A DNA stretch of 45,560 bases from Verrucomicrobiota bacterium (GTDB lineage: Bacteria > Verrucomicrobiota > Verrucomicrobiia > Limisphaerales > J093): positions 1 to 45,560 of the forward strand of contig JAKQDD010000223.1 in NCBI GenBank assembly GCA_029556615.1, written 5' to 3'. Position 1 is the first letter of the stretch. Each line of letters opens with the position of its first letter. This document shows positions 8,438 through 16,337 of the stretch, in pieces. Below the pieces are notes generated by a model. That model made no database searches and was not told the DNA's origin. It was given only the letters and a program-made list of their open reading frames with translations. A program made the position numbers and the translations under genes.

Positions 8438-9730
8438 ATGCACCAAGCTCTAAGGACCCTTGCGGCGCCGGTCTTGGCCGTTGTTGTTCTTGGCGGGAAC
8501 GCCCCGACGGAGTCTGGAACCTGGCCCCAGTGGCGAGGCCCGACGCGGGACGGCCAGGTTCCAGCCGCCAGCTGGCCGGACAAACTGGACGCCGGCCATC
8601 TCCAACAATCGTGGCGTGTGGAACTGGGGCCGAGCTACTCCGGACCGATCCTGGACGACCACCGCGTCTACACCACCGAGACGATCGAGAAGACGACGGA
8701 GAGGGTAACGGCCTTCGACCGCAGGACAGGCAAGCCACTCTGGCGCGCCCAGTGGGAGGGGACGGTCAACGTTCCGTTCTTTGCGAAATCGAACGGCGAC
8801 TGGATCCGCTCGACGCCGGCGTTGGACGGCGACCGTCTGTATGTTGCCGGGATGCGGGATGTGCTGGTGTGCCTGGACTCCCGTGATGGGCGCCAGGTCT
8901 GGCGACAGGATTTCGTGCAGACACTCGGTTCGCCGGTGCCATCGTTTGGCTTTGTCTGCTCACCGCTGGTGGACGGTGACTCGGTGTACGTGCAGGCCGG
9001 AGCGTCGTTGTTGCGACTCGACAAGATGACCGGCCAGAGGATTTGGCGCACTCTCAAGGACCAGGGTGGCCTTTGGGGCGGCGTGTTCTCGTCACCGATC
9101 TTCGCGGTACTGGCCGGCCAACGCCAACTGATCGTTCAAACGCGCGACAAACTGGCCGGTGTGGACCCGGCCGACGGCACCGTGCTCTGGGAACAGCGGG
9201 TCGAAGCGTTCCGAGGCATGAACATCCTCACCCCCGTTGCGTTGCGCGACACGCTCTTCACCAGCACGTACGGCGGCAGGACCATCGGGTTCAACGTCAC
9301 GCACAGCGACGGCAAGTGGAGCGTCACCGAAGCCTGGCGCCACAAAGCCCAGGGTTACATGAGCACGCCGGTGGTGATCGACGGCGCAGCCTACCTTCAC
9401 CTCAGGAGCCAGCGTCTGATGGCGATTGACGTCGAGACAGGACGCGAATGGTGGACCAGCGATGCATCGTTCGGCAAGTACTGGAGCCTCATCGCCAGCG
9501 GCGATCGCATTCTGGCGCTCGACCAGCGCGGCGTGCTGCTTGCCCTCCGCGCCAACAAGGAACGACTCGAGATCCTCGATCAACGCCAGCTCGCCGACGC
9601 CGAGACATGGGCGCACCTCGCCGTGGCTGGTGATCAGCTGTTCGTGCGGGAACTCCAGGCACTATCCGCCTGGTTCTGGTGTCACGACACGGCTTCGCCG
9701 CCAGGATTGGACAAAGTGCCAGGTTCATAG
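8438..9730 (+). CDS. Secreted PQQ-like beta-propeller repeat protein
   Basis: A 430-residue protein with a short signal peptide (about 1-22). It has the typical opening of the family (WPQWRGPTRDG) and repeated propeller blades with Gly-x-x-x-W/F endings such as DRRTGKPLWRAQWEG, DSRDGRQVWRQDF, DKMTGQRIWRTLK, DPADGTVLWEQRV and DVETGREWWTSD. These PQQ-like (quinoprotein-fold) proteins are very common in Planctomycetes and Verrucomicrobia; most do not carry PQQ and their substrates are unknown. ATG 8438 was selected because it starts the signal peptide. It stands alone between a hairpin and a repeat-rich gap. Confidence 0.85.
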   Translation: MHQALRTLAAPVLAVVVLGGNAPTESGTWPQWRGPTRDGQVPAASWPDKLDAGHLQQSWRVELGPSYSGPILDDHRVYTTETIEKTTERVTAFDRRTGKPLWRAQWEGTVNVPFFAKSNGDWIRSTPALDGDRLYVAGMRDVLVCLDSRDGRQVWRQDFVQTLGSPVPSFGFVCSPLVDGDSVYVQAGASLLRLDKMTGQRIWRTLKDQGGLWGGVFSSPIFAVLAGQRQLIVQTRDKLAGVDPADGTVLWEQRVEAFRGMNILTPVALRDTLFTSTYGGRTIGFNVTHSDGKWSVTEAWRHKAQGYMSTPVVIDGAAYLHLRSQRLMAIDVETGREWWTSDASFGKYWSLIASGDRILALDQRGVLLALRANKERLEILDQRQLADAETWAHLAVAGDQLFVRELQALSAWFWCHDTASPPGLDKVPGS

Positions 9731-9853
9731 TCGGCCGACGCCCGCAATGCGCCTTGCAGCCCCGCTCATCGTGGCTTCATCGGTTCATCATCCGGCGAAA
9801 ACGGCCGATTCGTGGGTCTCCGACCCGGTCCGCGGACCCGGTCTGGACACCCC

Positions 9854-9956
9854 GTGGGGACAATGAGTCTGTCACCTTGTTTGCGGCACTCCCGCCTTCG
9901 CCAACGTGGGGACAATGAGTCTGTCACCTTGTTTGCGGCACTCCCGCCTTCGCCAA
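9854..9956. repeat. Two tandem copies of a 51-bp unit (52-bp period)
   Basis: The unit begins GTGGGGACAATGAGTCTGTC and ends CGCCTTCGCCAA. Copy 1 is 9854-9904 and copy 2 is 9906-9956; they are identical and separated by one base. The near-perfect identity implies a recent duplication. Two copies without a variable spacer do not make a CRISPR. Confidence 0.85.
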
Positions 9957-10020
9957 GGCTTCGGCGGACAGGCCCTCGATCCCTCCCCCTCCGCCTCCGC
10001 CAAGGCTACGGCGGACAGGC
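9951..10020. repeat. Paired 23-bp REP-like near-palindromes
   Basis: CGCCAAGGCTTCGGCGGACA at 9951-9970 (plus GGC) and CGCCAAGGCTACGGCGGACA at 9998-10017 (plus GGC) differ by one base. With the preceding CCGCCTTCG or CCGCCTC each can fold on itself (CCGCC..GGCGG). They look like extragenic palindromic repeats. Confidence 0.6.
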
Positions 10021-10114
10021 ATCTCCGTAGTCGCAGGGGGAGAGAAGAACCGGCGCGCGGAGTCGATGCAGGAGTCGGCGTTCGCGAACTGCTGTTCGCC
10101 ACAGGCGAACCCCA

Positions 10115-10138
10115 TTTTCCCAGCGCAGTCTGGGAAAA
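10115..10138. repeat. Perfect 9-bp stem-loop
   Basis: TTTTCCCAG (10115-10123) and CTGGGAAAA (10130-10138) flank the loop CGCAGT. It lies in the repeat-rich gap and is far from any stop codon, so a terminator role is unlikely. Confidence 0.6.
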
Positions 10139-10330
10139 GGGGTTGGGGGGGATGGGCCCGACCTGGGGGCGGGCTTCCAAATCCGCGAAAAGCCCGGACT
10201 GGGCGGCTCAAGGCGCTTCGTCCAGCCCGGGAGGTTGAGCCGCAAGGGAAGGTTACGCGCGGATTTGGGGAGCTGTGGCCTGGCCGGCGACGGGCTTGAT
10301 CCCGGGGCCGCAGTCACCGATGCTCCCCCC

Positions 10331-11749
10331 ATGACTCGATCGGATGATGCCTGGCGATGCGGAGGGGTCGGTTCCGGCCTGAGGCGGTCGCTGCGGTGGG
10401 TGGCCGTTTTGACCCTGGCGTGCCTCACCCTGGCCGCCTCCGAAACCGTGGGCCCGGTGCCCGATGCACTCCGGCAGCGGCTGGATCTGGCGCCCTTCTA
10501 TCAGAAGCACCTGGATGCGGACGGTCTGCCCATCGTCGCCTCGTACCGGGTGGCGGATGCGGCGCTTCACGAAGCCGCCTGGATCGTGCGGCACATGATC
10601 GGCCACCGGCCGGACTTGATCCGGTCGCTCGCAGATCAGCGGGCACGGGTTGCCATCATGGCCTGGTGCGAATACACGACGGATCTTCCCGAACAGGCGG
10701 CCATGGAGCCGAAGGTCTTCTGGGACCGGCGCGCCCGCGGCCTGGGCGGCACGCCGCGCGCCCCCATCGTGAGCTGCGCCGAGGAGAACCTGCTTGATTA
10801 TCCGGGGGATCCCTACTCGACGGAGAACATCTTCATCCACGAGTTCGCCCACACCCTGCACGGCATCGCCCTCCGCGCCGTCGATCCGACGTTCGTTCCC
10901 AGGCTCGAGGCCGCCTACAAGAAGGCCATCGGCCAGGGTCTTTGGAAGGGCACCTACGCAGGCAGCAATCCGGACGAGTACTGGGCGGAGGCGGTCCAGG
11001 ACTGGTACGACGACAACCGCGAGAACGACGCGCTGCACAACGCCGTGAACACCCGCGCCGAACTCGAAGCCTACGACCCCGATCTTGCCCGGCTCTGCGC
11101 CGAAGTCCTCGGGGAGGGCCCCTGGCGCTACCGCCGGCCTCGCCTCCGAACCGCCTCGGACCGCGCCCACCTGGTCGGCTATGACCCGGCCCGGAGCCCG
11201 CGGTTCGTCTGGCGCGACGCCCCGCTCGTCCCCCAACCCCGCGTGCTCATCCAGACGGAATGGGGGGACATCGAAGCCGAACTGGACGCCGATCGCGCGC
11301 CGGTGACCGTGCGCAACTTCCTGCGCTACGCCCACGAGGGTCTCTACAGCGACGGCGTGTTCCATCGGACGGTGACGCTCGGGAACCAGGCGGATCAGGC
11401 CGTGAAGATCGAGGTCATCCAGGCCTCCGCGAACCCCGCCCGCGGCTCCGAAAGCCACCCGCCGATCCCCCTCGAACGAACGCGCGACACCGGCCTCAGC
11501 CACCGCGCCGGAACGCTCTCGATGGCCCGCGACGGTCCTGACAGCGCCACCCACGAGTTCTTCATTTGCGTGGCCGACCAACCCGAGCTCGATTTCGGGG
11601 GCGGTCGCAACGCCGACGGCCAGGGCTTCGCCGCCTTCGGCCGGGTCACGAGAGGCATGGAGATCGTCCGCCGGATCCACCGGGCGCCCGCCCAGGGCCA
11701 GACGCTGGCGCCCCCCGTCCGAATCCAGCGCCTGATCCGCACGCGATAG
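10331..11749 (+). CDS. Secreted zinc-peptidase-like domain fused to a cyclophilin
   Basis: A 472-residue protein with an N-terminal hydrophobic export segment (about 17-36). Residues about 45-290 resemble the anthrax-lethal-factor/Pro-Pro endopeptidase type of zincin: HEFAHTLHG with His170, Glu171 and His174, and a downstream PDEYWAEAVQDWY (Glu216, Glu220) that can give the third zinc ligand. Residues about 308-470 form a cyclophilin-type peptidyl-prolyl isomerase with GDIEAELDADRAPVTVRNFL, GVFHR (catalytic Arg) and GTLSMARDGPDSATHEFFI..DFGG. Protease plus prolyl isomerase in one chain suggests periplasmic or extracellular processing or folding of Pro-rich proteins. The two domains are seen directly; the joint role is inferred. 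It is monocistronic as far as can be seen. Confidence 0.8.
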   Translation: MTRSDDAWRCGGVGSGLRRSLRWVAVLTLACLTLAASETVGPVPDALRQRLDLAPFYQKHLDADGLPIVASYRVADAALHEAAWIVRHMIGHRPDLIRSLADQRARVAIMAWCEYTTDLPEQAAMEPKVFWDRRARGLGGTPRAPIVSCAEENLLDYPGDPYSTENIFIHEFAHTLHGIALRAVDPTFVPRLEAAYKKAIGQGLWKGTYAGSNPDEYWAEAVQDWYDDNRENDALHNAVNTRAELEAYDPDLARLCAEVLGEGPWRYRRPRLRTASDRAHLVGYDPARSPRFVWRDAPLVPQPRVLIQTEWGDIEAELDADRAPVTVRNFLRYAHEGLYSDGVFHRTVTLGNQADQAVKIEVIQASANPARGSESHPPIPLERTRDTGLSHRAGTLSMARDGPDSATHEFFICVADQPELDFGGGRNADGQGFAAFGRVTRGMEIVRRIHRAPAQGQTLAPPVRIQRLIRTR

Positions 11750-11750
11750 A

Positions 11751-11936
11751 TTGACACCCCGGGGCGGGCGGAGTCACGATGCGCCCAGATCCGAGATCCG
11801 GAAGTGGAAGGACGCGCGCAACCTGATCGGCCCCATGAAGACCACCTGCAAGACGACCTTCAGCTACGGGACCTCGAGGCCGGACAGCATCGATATCGCC
11901 TGGGTGCAGGAGCGGACCACCGCCCGAGCCAAGTAA
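11751..11936 (+). pseudogene. Possible C-terminal gene remnant
   Basis: A short open frame from a TTG ends in a protein-like, well-coded tail (about 11790-11936: KWKDARNLIGPMKTTCKTTF, then SYGTSRPDSIDIAWVQE). The balanced composition and codon use look like the end of a real gene whose front is missing. No start codon with a ribosome site and no family could be recognised. Alternatively it is a chance frame in GC-rich DNA. Confidence 0.35.
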
Positions 11937-11950
11937 CCGCACTGTGTACG

Positions 11951-13402
11951 ATGAGAACCCTACTGAACTGGATCGCCAGCATAGCCCTTGGAGCGTCGCT
12001 GGCCCTCGCCGCACCCGCCACGGAACCGCCCAAGCCCTACGGTCCCGTCCCCACCGCGCGCCAACTCCGATGGCACGAGATGGAGTTCTACGGATTCCTC
12101 CATTTCACGGTGAACACGTTCACCGACAAGGAGTGGGGGTACGGCGACGAGGATCCCGCGGTGTTCAATCCCACGGACTTCGATGCCGACCAGATCGTGC
12201 GGACGGCCAGGGACGCCGGCATGCGGGGCCTGATTCTGACCGCCAAGCATCACGACGGCTTCTGCCTCTGGCCCAGCCGGCACACCGAGCATTCGGTCAG
12301 GAATTCCCCCTGGAAGGCGGGCCGTGGCGACGTCGTGCGCGAGATCTCCGATGCCTGCCGCCGGCATCGGCTCCGCTTCGGCGTCTATCTCTCCCCCTGG
12401 GACCGGAATCACGCCGAGTACGGTCGGCCGGCCTACATCGCCTATTACCGCAACCAGTTGCGCGAGCTGCTCACGCAGTACGGCGATGTGTTCACGGTCT
12501 GGTTTGACGGCGCCAACGGCGGGGATGGCTATTACGGCGGCGCCCGGGAGACGCGCCGCATCGACAACCGGACGTACTACGATTGGGGCCGCACCTGGCA
12601 GCTCGTGCGTGAACTCATGCCCATGGCGGTGATGTTCAGCGACGTGGGCCCCGATTTCCGCTGGATCGGCAACGAGCGGGGCATTGCCGGCGAACCCTGC
12701 TGGGCCACGCTGAATCCCGGCGACGGGGTCCCCGGGAACACGCGGGCGAACCTCAACCACGGGGAACGCCCCGGGACCCACTGGATCCCGGGGGAATGCG
12801 ACGTCTCGATCCGGCCCGGGTGGTTCTATCACGCCAAGGAGGACCGACAGGTCAAAACCCCCGCCCAGCTGCTCGACATCTACTACCAATCCGTCGGCCG
12901 CGGCGCTTGTCTGAACCTCAACCTGCCCCCCGACCGGCGCGGACGAATCCATGAGAACGACGTGGCTGTTCTCCGGGAATTCCGGCGCCTTTGGGACGCG
13001 ACATTCGCCCGCAACCTCGCCGCCGGCGCCCGGGTGACGGCGGCAAACACCCGCGGCGGGGGCGGGCGATTCTCGGCCCGGCAAGTGCTGGACGGGCGTC
13101 GTGACAGCTACTGGACCACCGGGGATGAGGTCGCGGTGACGGAGATCGTCTTCGAGCTCGGGGCACCCGCCACGTTCAACGTCGTCGACCTGCGCGAGTA
13201 CCTCCCCCTCGGGCAGCGCATCGAAGCCTTCGCCCTCGACCAGTGGAATGGCGGCCAATGGAATGAGATCGCCCGCGGAACCAGCATCGGCAACCGCCGC
13301 CTCCTGCGCGTCTCGCCGGTCACCACCGGCAAGGTCCGCCTGCGGATCACCGCCGCCGCCTGTCCGGCGCTGAGCGAGTTCGGCCTGTACCGGGAACCGT
13401 GA
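11951..13402 (+). CDS. Secreted alpha-L-fucosidase, GH29 family
   Basis: A 483-residue protein with a signal peptide (about 1-21, cleavage near ALAAP). The GH29 catalytic barrel spans about 35-350: EMEFYGFLHFTVNTFTDKEWG, LTAKHHDGFCLWPS and the nucleophile motif VWFDGANG with Asp186. The barrel ends with GRGACLNLNLPPDRRGRI. A C-terminal discoidin-like beta domain (about 375-480: GARVTAAN..LDGRRDSYWTT) is typical of subfamily B enzymes acting on alpha-1,3/4-linked fucose. It removes L-fucose from glycans such as algal or mucin-like polymers. The acid/base residue was not assigned. ATG 11951 opens the signal peptide. Confidence 0.92.
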   Translation: MRTLLNWIASIALGASLALAAPATEPPKPYGPVPTARQLRWHEMEFYGFLHFTVNTFTDKEWGYGDEDPAVFNPTDFDADQIVRTARDAGMRGLILTAKHHDGFCLWPSRHTEHSVRNSPWKAGRGDVVREISDACRRHRLRFGVYLSPWDRNHAEYGRPAYIAYYRNQLRELLTQYGDVFTVWFDGANGGDGYYGGARETRRIDNRTYYDWGRTWQLVRELMPMAVMFSDVGPDFRWIGNERGIAGEPCWATLNPGDGVPGNTRANLNHGERPGTHWIPGECDVSIRPGWFYHAKEDRQVKTPAQLLDIYYQSVGRGACLNLNLPPDRRGRIHENDVAVLREFRRLWDATFARNLAAGARVTAANTRGGGGRFSARQVLDGRRDSYWTTGDEVAVTEIVFELGAPATFNVVDLREYLPLGQRIEAFALDQWNGGQWNEIARGTSIGNRRLLRVSPVTTGKVRLRITAAACPALSEFGLYREP

Positions 13403-13518
13403 CGGGACGCAGCCAGCCTTGTCCAACGTCCTCGATAGCTGCCACAGGCGCCCGTGTGGTGTCTCACCAGTCTCACCACGCCAGGCGCGGATCTGGGATG
13501 CCTGTCGCCATTTGACCC

Positions 13519-14370
13519 ATGCACGATTCGACTGCAACCTCCGGACGGGATGCACCTCAACCGTCACGGCCCGCATCGCAGCGGTGGGGCGTCCTGGCCG
13601 CTCTGGCGCTGGTGGTTGTCGCGTGTCTCGTTCTCGCGGTCCGTCAGCAGGCGCAAATCCGGGCGCTCGAGCGCCGCATCGAGTCCCTGAGGTCAGCGGG
13701 CACGGCGGCGGAAGCCACGCCGGCGCGGCCGGTCTCCTCCGCCGCTCCGGCGGTCCCGGGGGCGAACCCCGGCGGCCCGATCCGCGCTGTTGGCGGATCC
13801 GCTGAGCCCGGCGCCGGCTCCGGGCCCCTCGCGGCGCGCGGGGAGCTGGACCGGCTTCGTCGGGAAGCGGCCCAACTGACCGGCGAGGTCCGCCGGCTGG
13901 AATCGGTGGCGGCGGAGAACCAGGCGTTACGTTCCGCCCTGGCCCAGACGCCGGCTTCGCTGCCGCCCGAGCTCCAGCCGCTGGCGCAAGCCCGGGACCG
14001 GGCGCGATCGATCGCGTGCGTCAACAACCTGAAACAACTCGGGCTCGCCGCGCGCATTTACGCCAATGACAACCAGGACTGGCTGCCGGCGACCGTGGCG
14101 GCGATGTCGAACGAGCTGGTCACACCGAAGATCCTGGCGTGTCCGGCCGACCCCGCCCACCCGCCGGCGGCCGACTGGTCCGGCTTTTCCGCCGCGAACC
14201 AATCCTACGAGTACCTGGCTCCCCTGGTCTCGAATGTCGAGCCGCAGCGGGTGGTGTTCCGGTGCAGCCTCCATGGCCACGTCGGTCTCGGGGACGGCAG
14301 TGTGCAACAACAGCCGACCAACGGCGTCCTCCCGCTGGTCCAGCGCGGGGGCAAGCTCTACCTCGAATGA
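13519..14370 (+). CDS. Membrane-anchored coiled-coil protein with pilin-like C-terminal head
   Basis: A 283-residue protein. A single membrane helix (about 23-42, WGVLAALALVVVACLVLAV) is followed by a coiled coil (AQIRALERRIESLRSA), a Pro/Ala/Gly-rich linker (about 60-105) and a second coiled coil (about 110-145). From about 165 there is ARSIACVNNLKQLGLAARIYANDNQDWLPA, which normally follows the N-terminal helix of Verrucomicrobia/Planctomycetes type II pseudopilin-like proteins. The prepilin cleavage site itself is absent, so the pilin head sits on a different stalk. Its stop codon overlaps the start of the next gene (ATGA), which has the same helix-plus-coil layout. The function is unknown; a periplasmic scaffold is possible. 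Confidence 0.6.
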   Translation: MHDSTATSGRDAPQPSRPASQRWGVLAALALVVVACLVLAVRQQAQIRALERRIESLRSAGTAAEATPARPVSSAAPAVPGANPGGPIRAVGGSAEPGAGSGPLAARGELDRLRREAAQLTGEVRRLESVAAENQALRSALAQTPASLPPELQPLAQARDRARSIACVNNLKQLGLAARIYANDNQDWLPATVAAMSNELVTPKILACPADPAHPPAADWSGFSAANQSYEYLAPLVSNVEPQRVVFRCSLHGHVGLGDGSVQQQPTNGVLPLVQRGGKLYLE

Positions 14371-15044
14371 GCCGGATCGTGTCACCGCTGGGAGCGCTCG
14401 GGTTTGCAGGCGCCGCCGCGATGGCGGTGCTCGTCTGGCAGGGGATGCAAATCCGGCGACTCGAGGATCGCGCGCGAGCCGTCGAGCCGGTCCCGGCTTC
14501 ACGCCCCGCGCCTTCCGCCCTCGCCCCGCCCGCCTCGGCACCCGCCCCGCTCAGCGAAGCGGAGAGGCTCGAGTTATTGCGGTTGCGAGCTGAGATCACG
14601 CGCTTGCGGGCGCGGCACGGGGAGCTGGCGGGAGCCGATGCGGAGAACGCGGCGCTGCGGGCGCGAGCCGCGGGCGGCAGCTCGAACGCTGCGGCGGCCC
14701 GCTGGCCGGTGGATTTTGTCCCGCGAGCCCGGGTTCCCCTGGCCGGGTACGACACACCCCATGCCGCTTTTCAATCCCTGCTGTGGGCCATCGAGCATCG
14801 GGACACCAACGTCCTTGCCCGGGCCCTGGGCGAGGGCCATTTCCAGCACCTCATGGCGATCGCCGAGCGTGAAGGCGCGGAGTCATTCTGGCAGATGGCG
14901 GCCATGATCCCGGGCTATCATTACCTGGGACAGACGATGCTGGACGACGAGACGGCGACACTGACGGTCGAGGTGCTGCCCGGTGATCCGACGGAGATTA
15001 CGGTCCACCGGGTTGGCGGTGACTGGCGGGTGGACATGCGATAG
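14367..15044 (+). CDS. Membrane-anchored coiled-coil protein with small C-terminal domain
   Basis: A 225-residue protein, co-translated with the preceding gene through a 4-nt overlap. It has one membrane helix (about 7-25), a Pro/Ala-rich linker (about 40-65), a coiled coil (about 66-105, SEAERLELLRLRAEITRLRA) and a compact alpha+beta domain (about 125-225, DTPHAAFQSLLWAIEHRDTN through TVHRVGGDWRVDMR). That domain has the look of a SnoaL/NTF2-like or DUF4878-type fold. It shares overall architecture with its neighbour, and the two may form a hetero-oligomer through their coils. No catalytic motif is visible. Confidence 0.6.
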   Translation: MSRIVSPLGALGFAGAAAMAVLVWQGMQIRRLEDRARAVEPVPASRPAPSALAPPASAPAPLSEAERLELLRLRAEITRLRARHGELAGADAENAALRARAAGGSSNAAAARWPVDFVPRARVPLAGYDTPHAAFQSLLWAIEHRDTNVLARALGEGHFQHLMAIAEREGAESFWQMAAMIPGYHYLGQTMLDDETATLTVEVLPGDPTEITVHRVGGDWRVDMR

Positions 15045-15089
15045 CCGGCCCCGGGGGCCAGGCATCCTGCTCGTCCGCTCATCGAGCCC

Positions 15090-16157
15090 TCATCCTCCCG
15101 CGTCATCCTGTCCTGCGCCGATCAACTCCTCGAGCTTCTGTCCCGCCTTGCCGGAGTCGATCGTGGCCGCCGCGAGCTCCCAGCCCTCGGTCAGGGACGG
15201 GCTTCGCGCCGCCACCCAGAGCGCCGCGCCGGCGTTCATCAGCACCAGGTCCCGCCGCGGCCCGCGGTCGTCGCCTCGCAAGACCCGCCGGGCGGTGTCG
15301 GCGTTGGCCATCCGATCGCCCCCCTGCAGGTCTGCCAGCGTGGCCGGTTGCAGCGGGAACGCGGCCGGGGAGAGTGTGACCTCATGGACGTCATGCGCGG
15401 GATCGAAGACGGCCATGCGGGTGTCGCCGATCGACGAGATCTCGTCCATGTAGAGCGGTTCGCGACCGCCTGCCGAACCGCAGACCACGAGGCCCCGCTG
15501 AATGTCCATGGCCCTGAGCACACGCGCCAGCGGCTCGCACCATTCCGGCCGTGGCACACCCATGAGTTGGGCCGTGGGACGGACCGGATTCAGCAGCGGT
15601 CCCAGGAAGTTGAACACGGTCCGCTGCCCCCTTTCGGCGCAGAGCCGCCGTGCCGGGGCGATCTGCCGGAAGGCGGGGTGATAGCGCGGGGCGTAGAAGA
15701 AGGCAAAACCCCGTTCCCGGAGGAGGCGCATGGCAACGATCGGGTCGAGTTCGATCGGGATGCCGAGGGCGTCGAGGACGTCGGCGCTGCCGGCCTTCGA
15801 CGTCACGGCCCGGTTCCCATGCTTGGCCACGAGGACGCCGGCCGCTGCGGCCACGATTGCCGCACAGGAAGAGACGTTGAACGTGCCCAGCCGGTCGCCT
15901 CCGGTGCCCACGATGTCCAGAATGCCGCGCGCGCGCAGGTCCGGATCGACCGTTGGCGCCACGGCCCGCTCGCGCAGCGCCCGCGCCAGGACGGCGATCT
16001 CGTCCGCCGTCTCGCCCTTGGCCGCCCATGCGGCCAGCAGGTCGGCTTTCGACGCTGCGCTCTCGGTTTCGCTCAGGAGTAGCGCCGTGATCCCCGAGAC
16101 TTCCCCGGCAGTGAGGGTGCGGCCGGCTTTGAGCGCCGTCATGAGTTCGGTCAGCAC
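15090..16157 (-). CDS. trpD: Anthranilate phosphoribosyltransferase
   Basis: A 355-residue enzyme of tryptophan synthesis: anthranilate + PRPP to phosphoribosyl-anthranilate, in the cytoplasm. Diagnostic stretches are DIVGTGGDRLGTFNVSS (PRPP loop), KHGNRAVTSKAGSADVLDALG and FFYAPRYHPAFR, followed by RTVFNFLGPLLNPV. The GTG at 16157 gives the usual family opening (M)LTELMTALKAGRTLT; an ATG at 16142 is the alternative. No other trp gene is nearby, so the pathway is scattered in this genome. It converges on the preceding membrane-protein pair and diverges from tsaC. Confidence 0.93.
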   Translation of the reverse strand: MLTELMTALKAGRTLTAGEVSGITALLLSETESAASKADLLAAWAAKGETADEIAVLARALRERAVAPTVDPDLRARGILDIVGTGGDRLGTFNVSSCAAIVAAAAGVLVAKHGNRAVTSKAGSADVLDALGIPIELDPIVAMRLLRERGFAFFYAPRYHPAFRQIAPARRLCAERGQRTVFNFLGPLLNPVRPTAQLMGVPRPEWCEPLARVLRAMDIQRGLVVCGSAGGREPLYMDEISSIGDTRMAVFDPAHDVHEVTLSPAAFPLQPATLADLQGGDRMANADTARRVLRGDDRGPRRDLVLMNAGAALWVAARSPSLTEGWELAAATIDSGKAGQKLEELIGAGQDDAGG

Positions 16158-16237
16158 GCGGCGCACTGTACCCCAGCGCCCTGCGGATGGCTTGTTCTTT
16201 GTTCGATCGCGCGGGGGACAGAGGGTGGGGAGAGACC

Positions 16238-16262
16238 GCAGGGTCTTCATGAGCCTGGGGCT
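16238..16262. repeat. Partial copy of foldback module 1
   Basis: GCAGGGTCTTCATGAGCCTG (16238-16257), continuing with GGG, matches the interior of repeat copy A at 24171-24193 in 22 of 23 bases. An AGAGTCCTCCGAG stretch at about 16311, similar to the module 2 terminus, follows. It is probably a decayed copy in the trpD-tsaC intergenic region. Confidence 0.4.
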
Positions 16263-16337
16263 TGGGGAGGGCTTCTGGCGGCTTGCCAAGCCCGGCTGCT
16301 GGCGCCATAGAGTCCTCCGAGACACGGGCTCGAAGCG

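Larger units (their letters stand above)
9731..10330. other. 600-bp repeat-rich intergenic region
   Basis: No credible gene. It contains two tandem copies of a 51-bp unit, a pair of 23-bp GC-rich near-palindromes and a perfect 9-bp hairpin (each listed separately). The rest, about 10140-10330, is simple GC-rich sequence in which no feature was seen. Confidence 0.6.

Noticed and set aside
9854..10020. Possible CRISPR array
   Set aside because: There are only two copies with a one-base gap, no variable spacers and no cas genes.
13455..13482. GTGGTG..CACCAC inverted repeat after the fucosidase
   Set aside because: It is a weak 6-bp stem without a T-run and is common by chance at this GC content.
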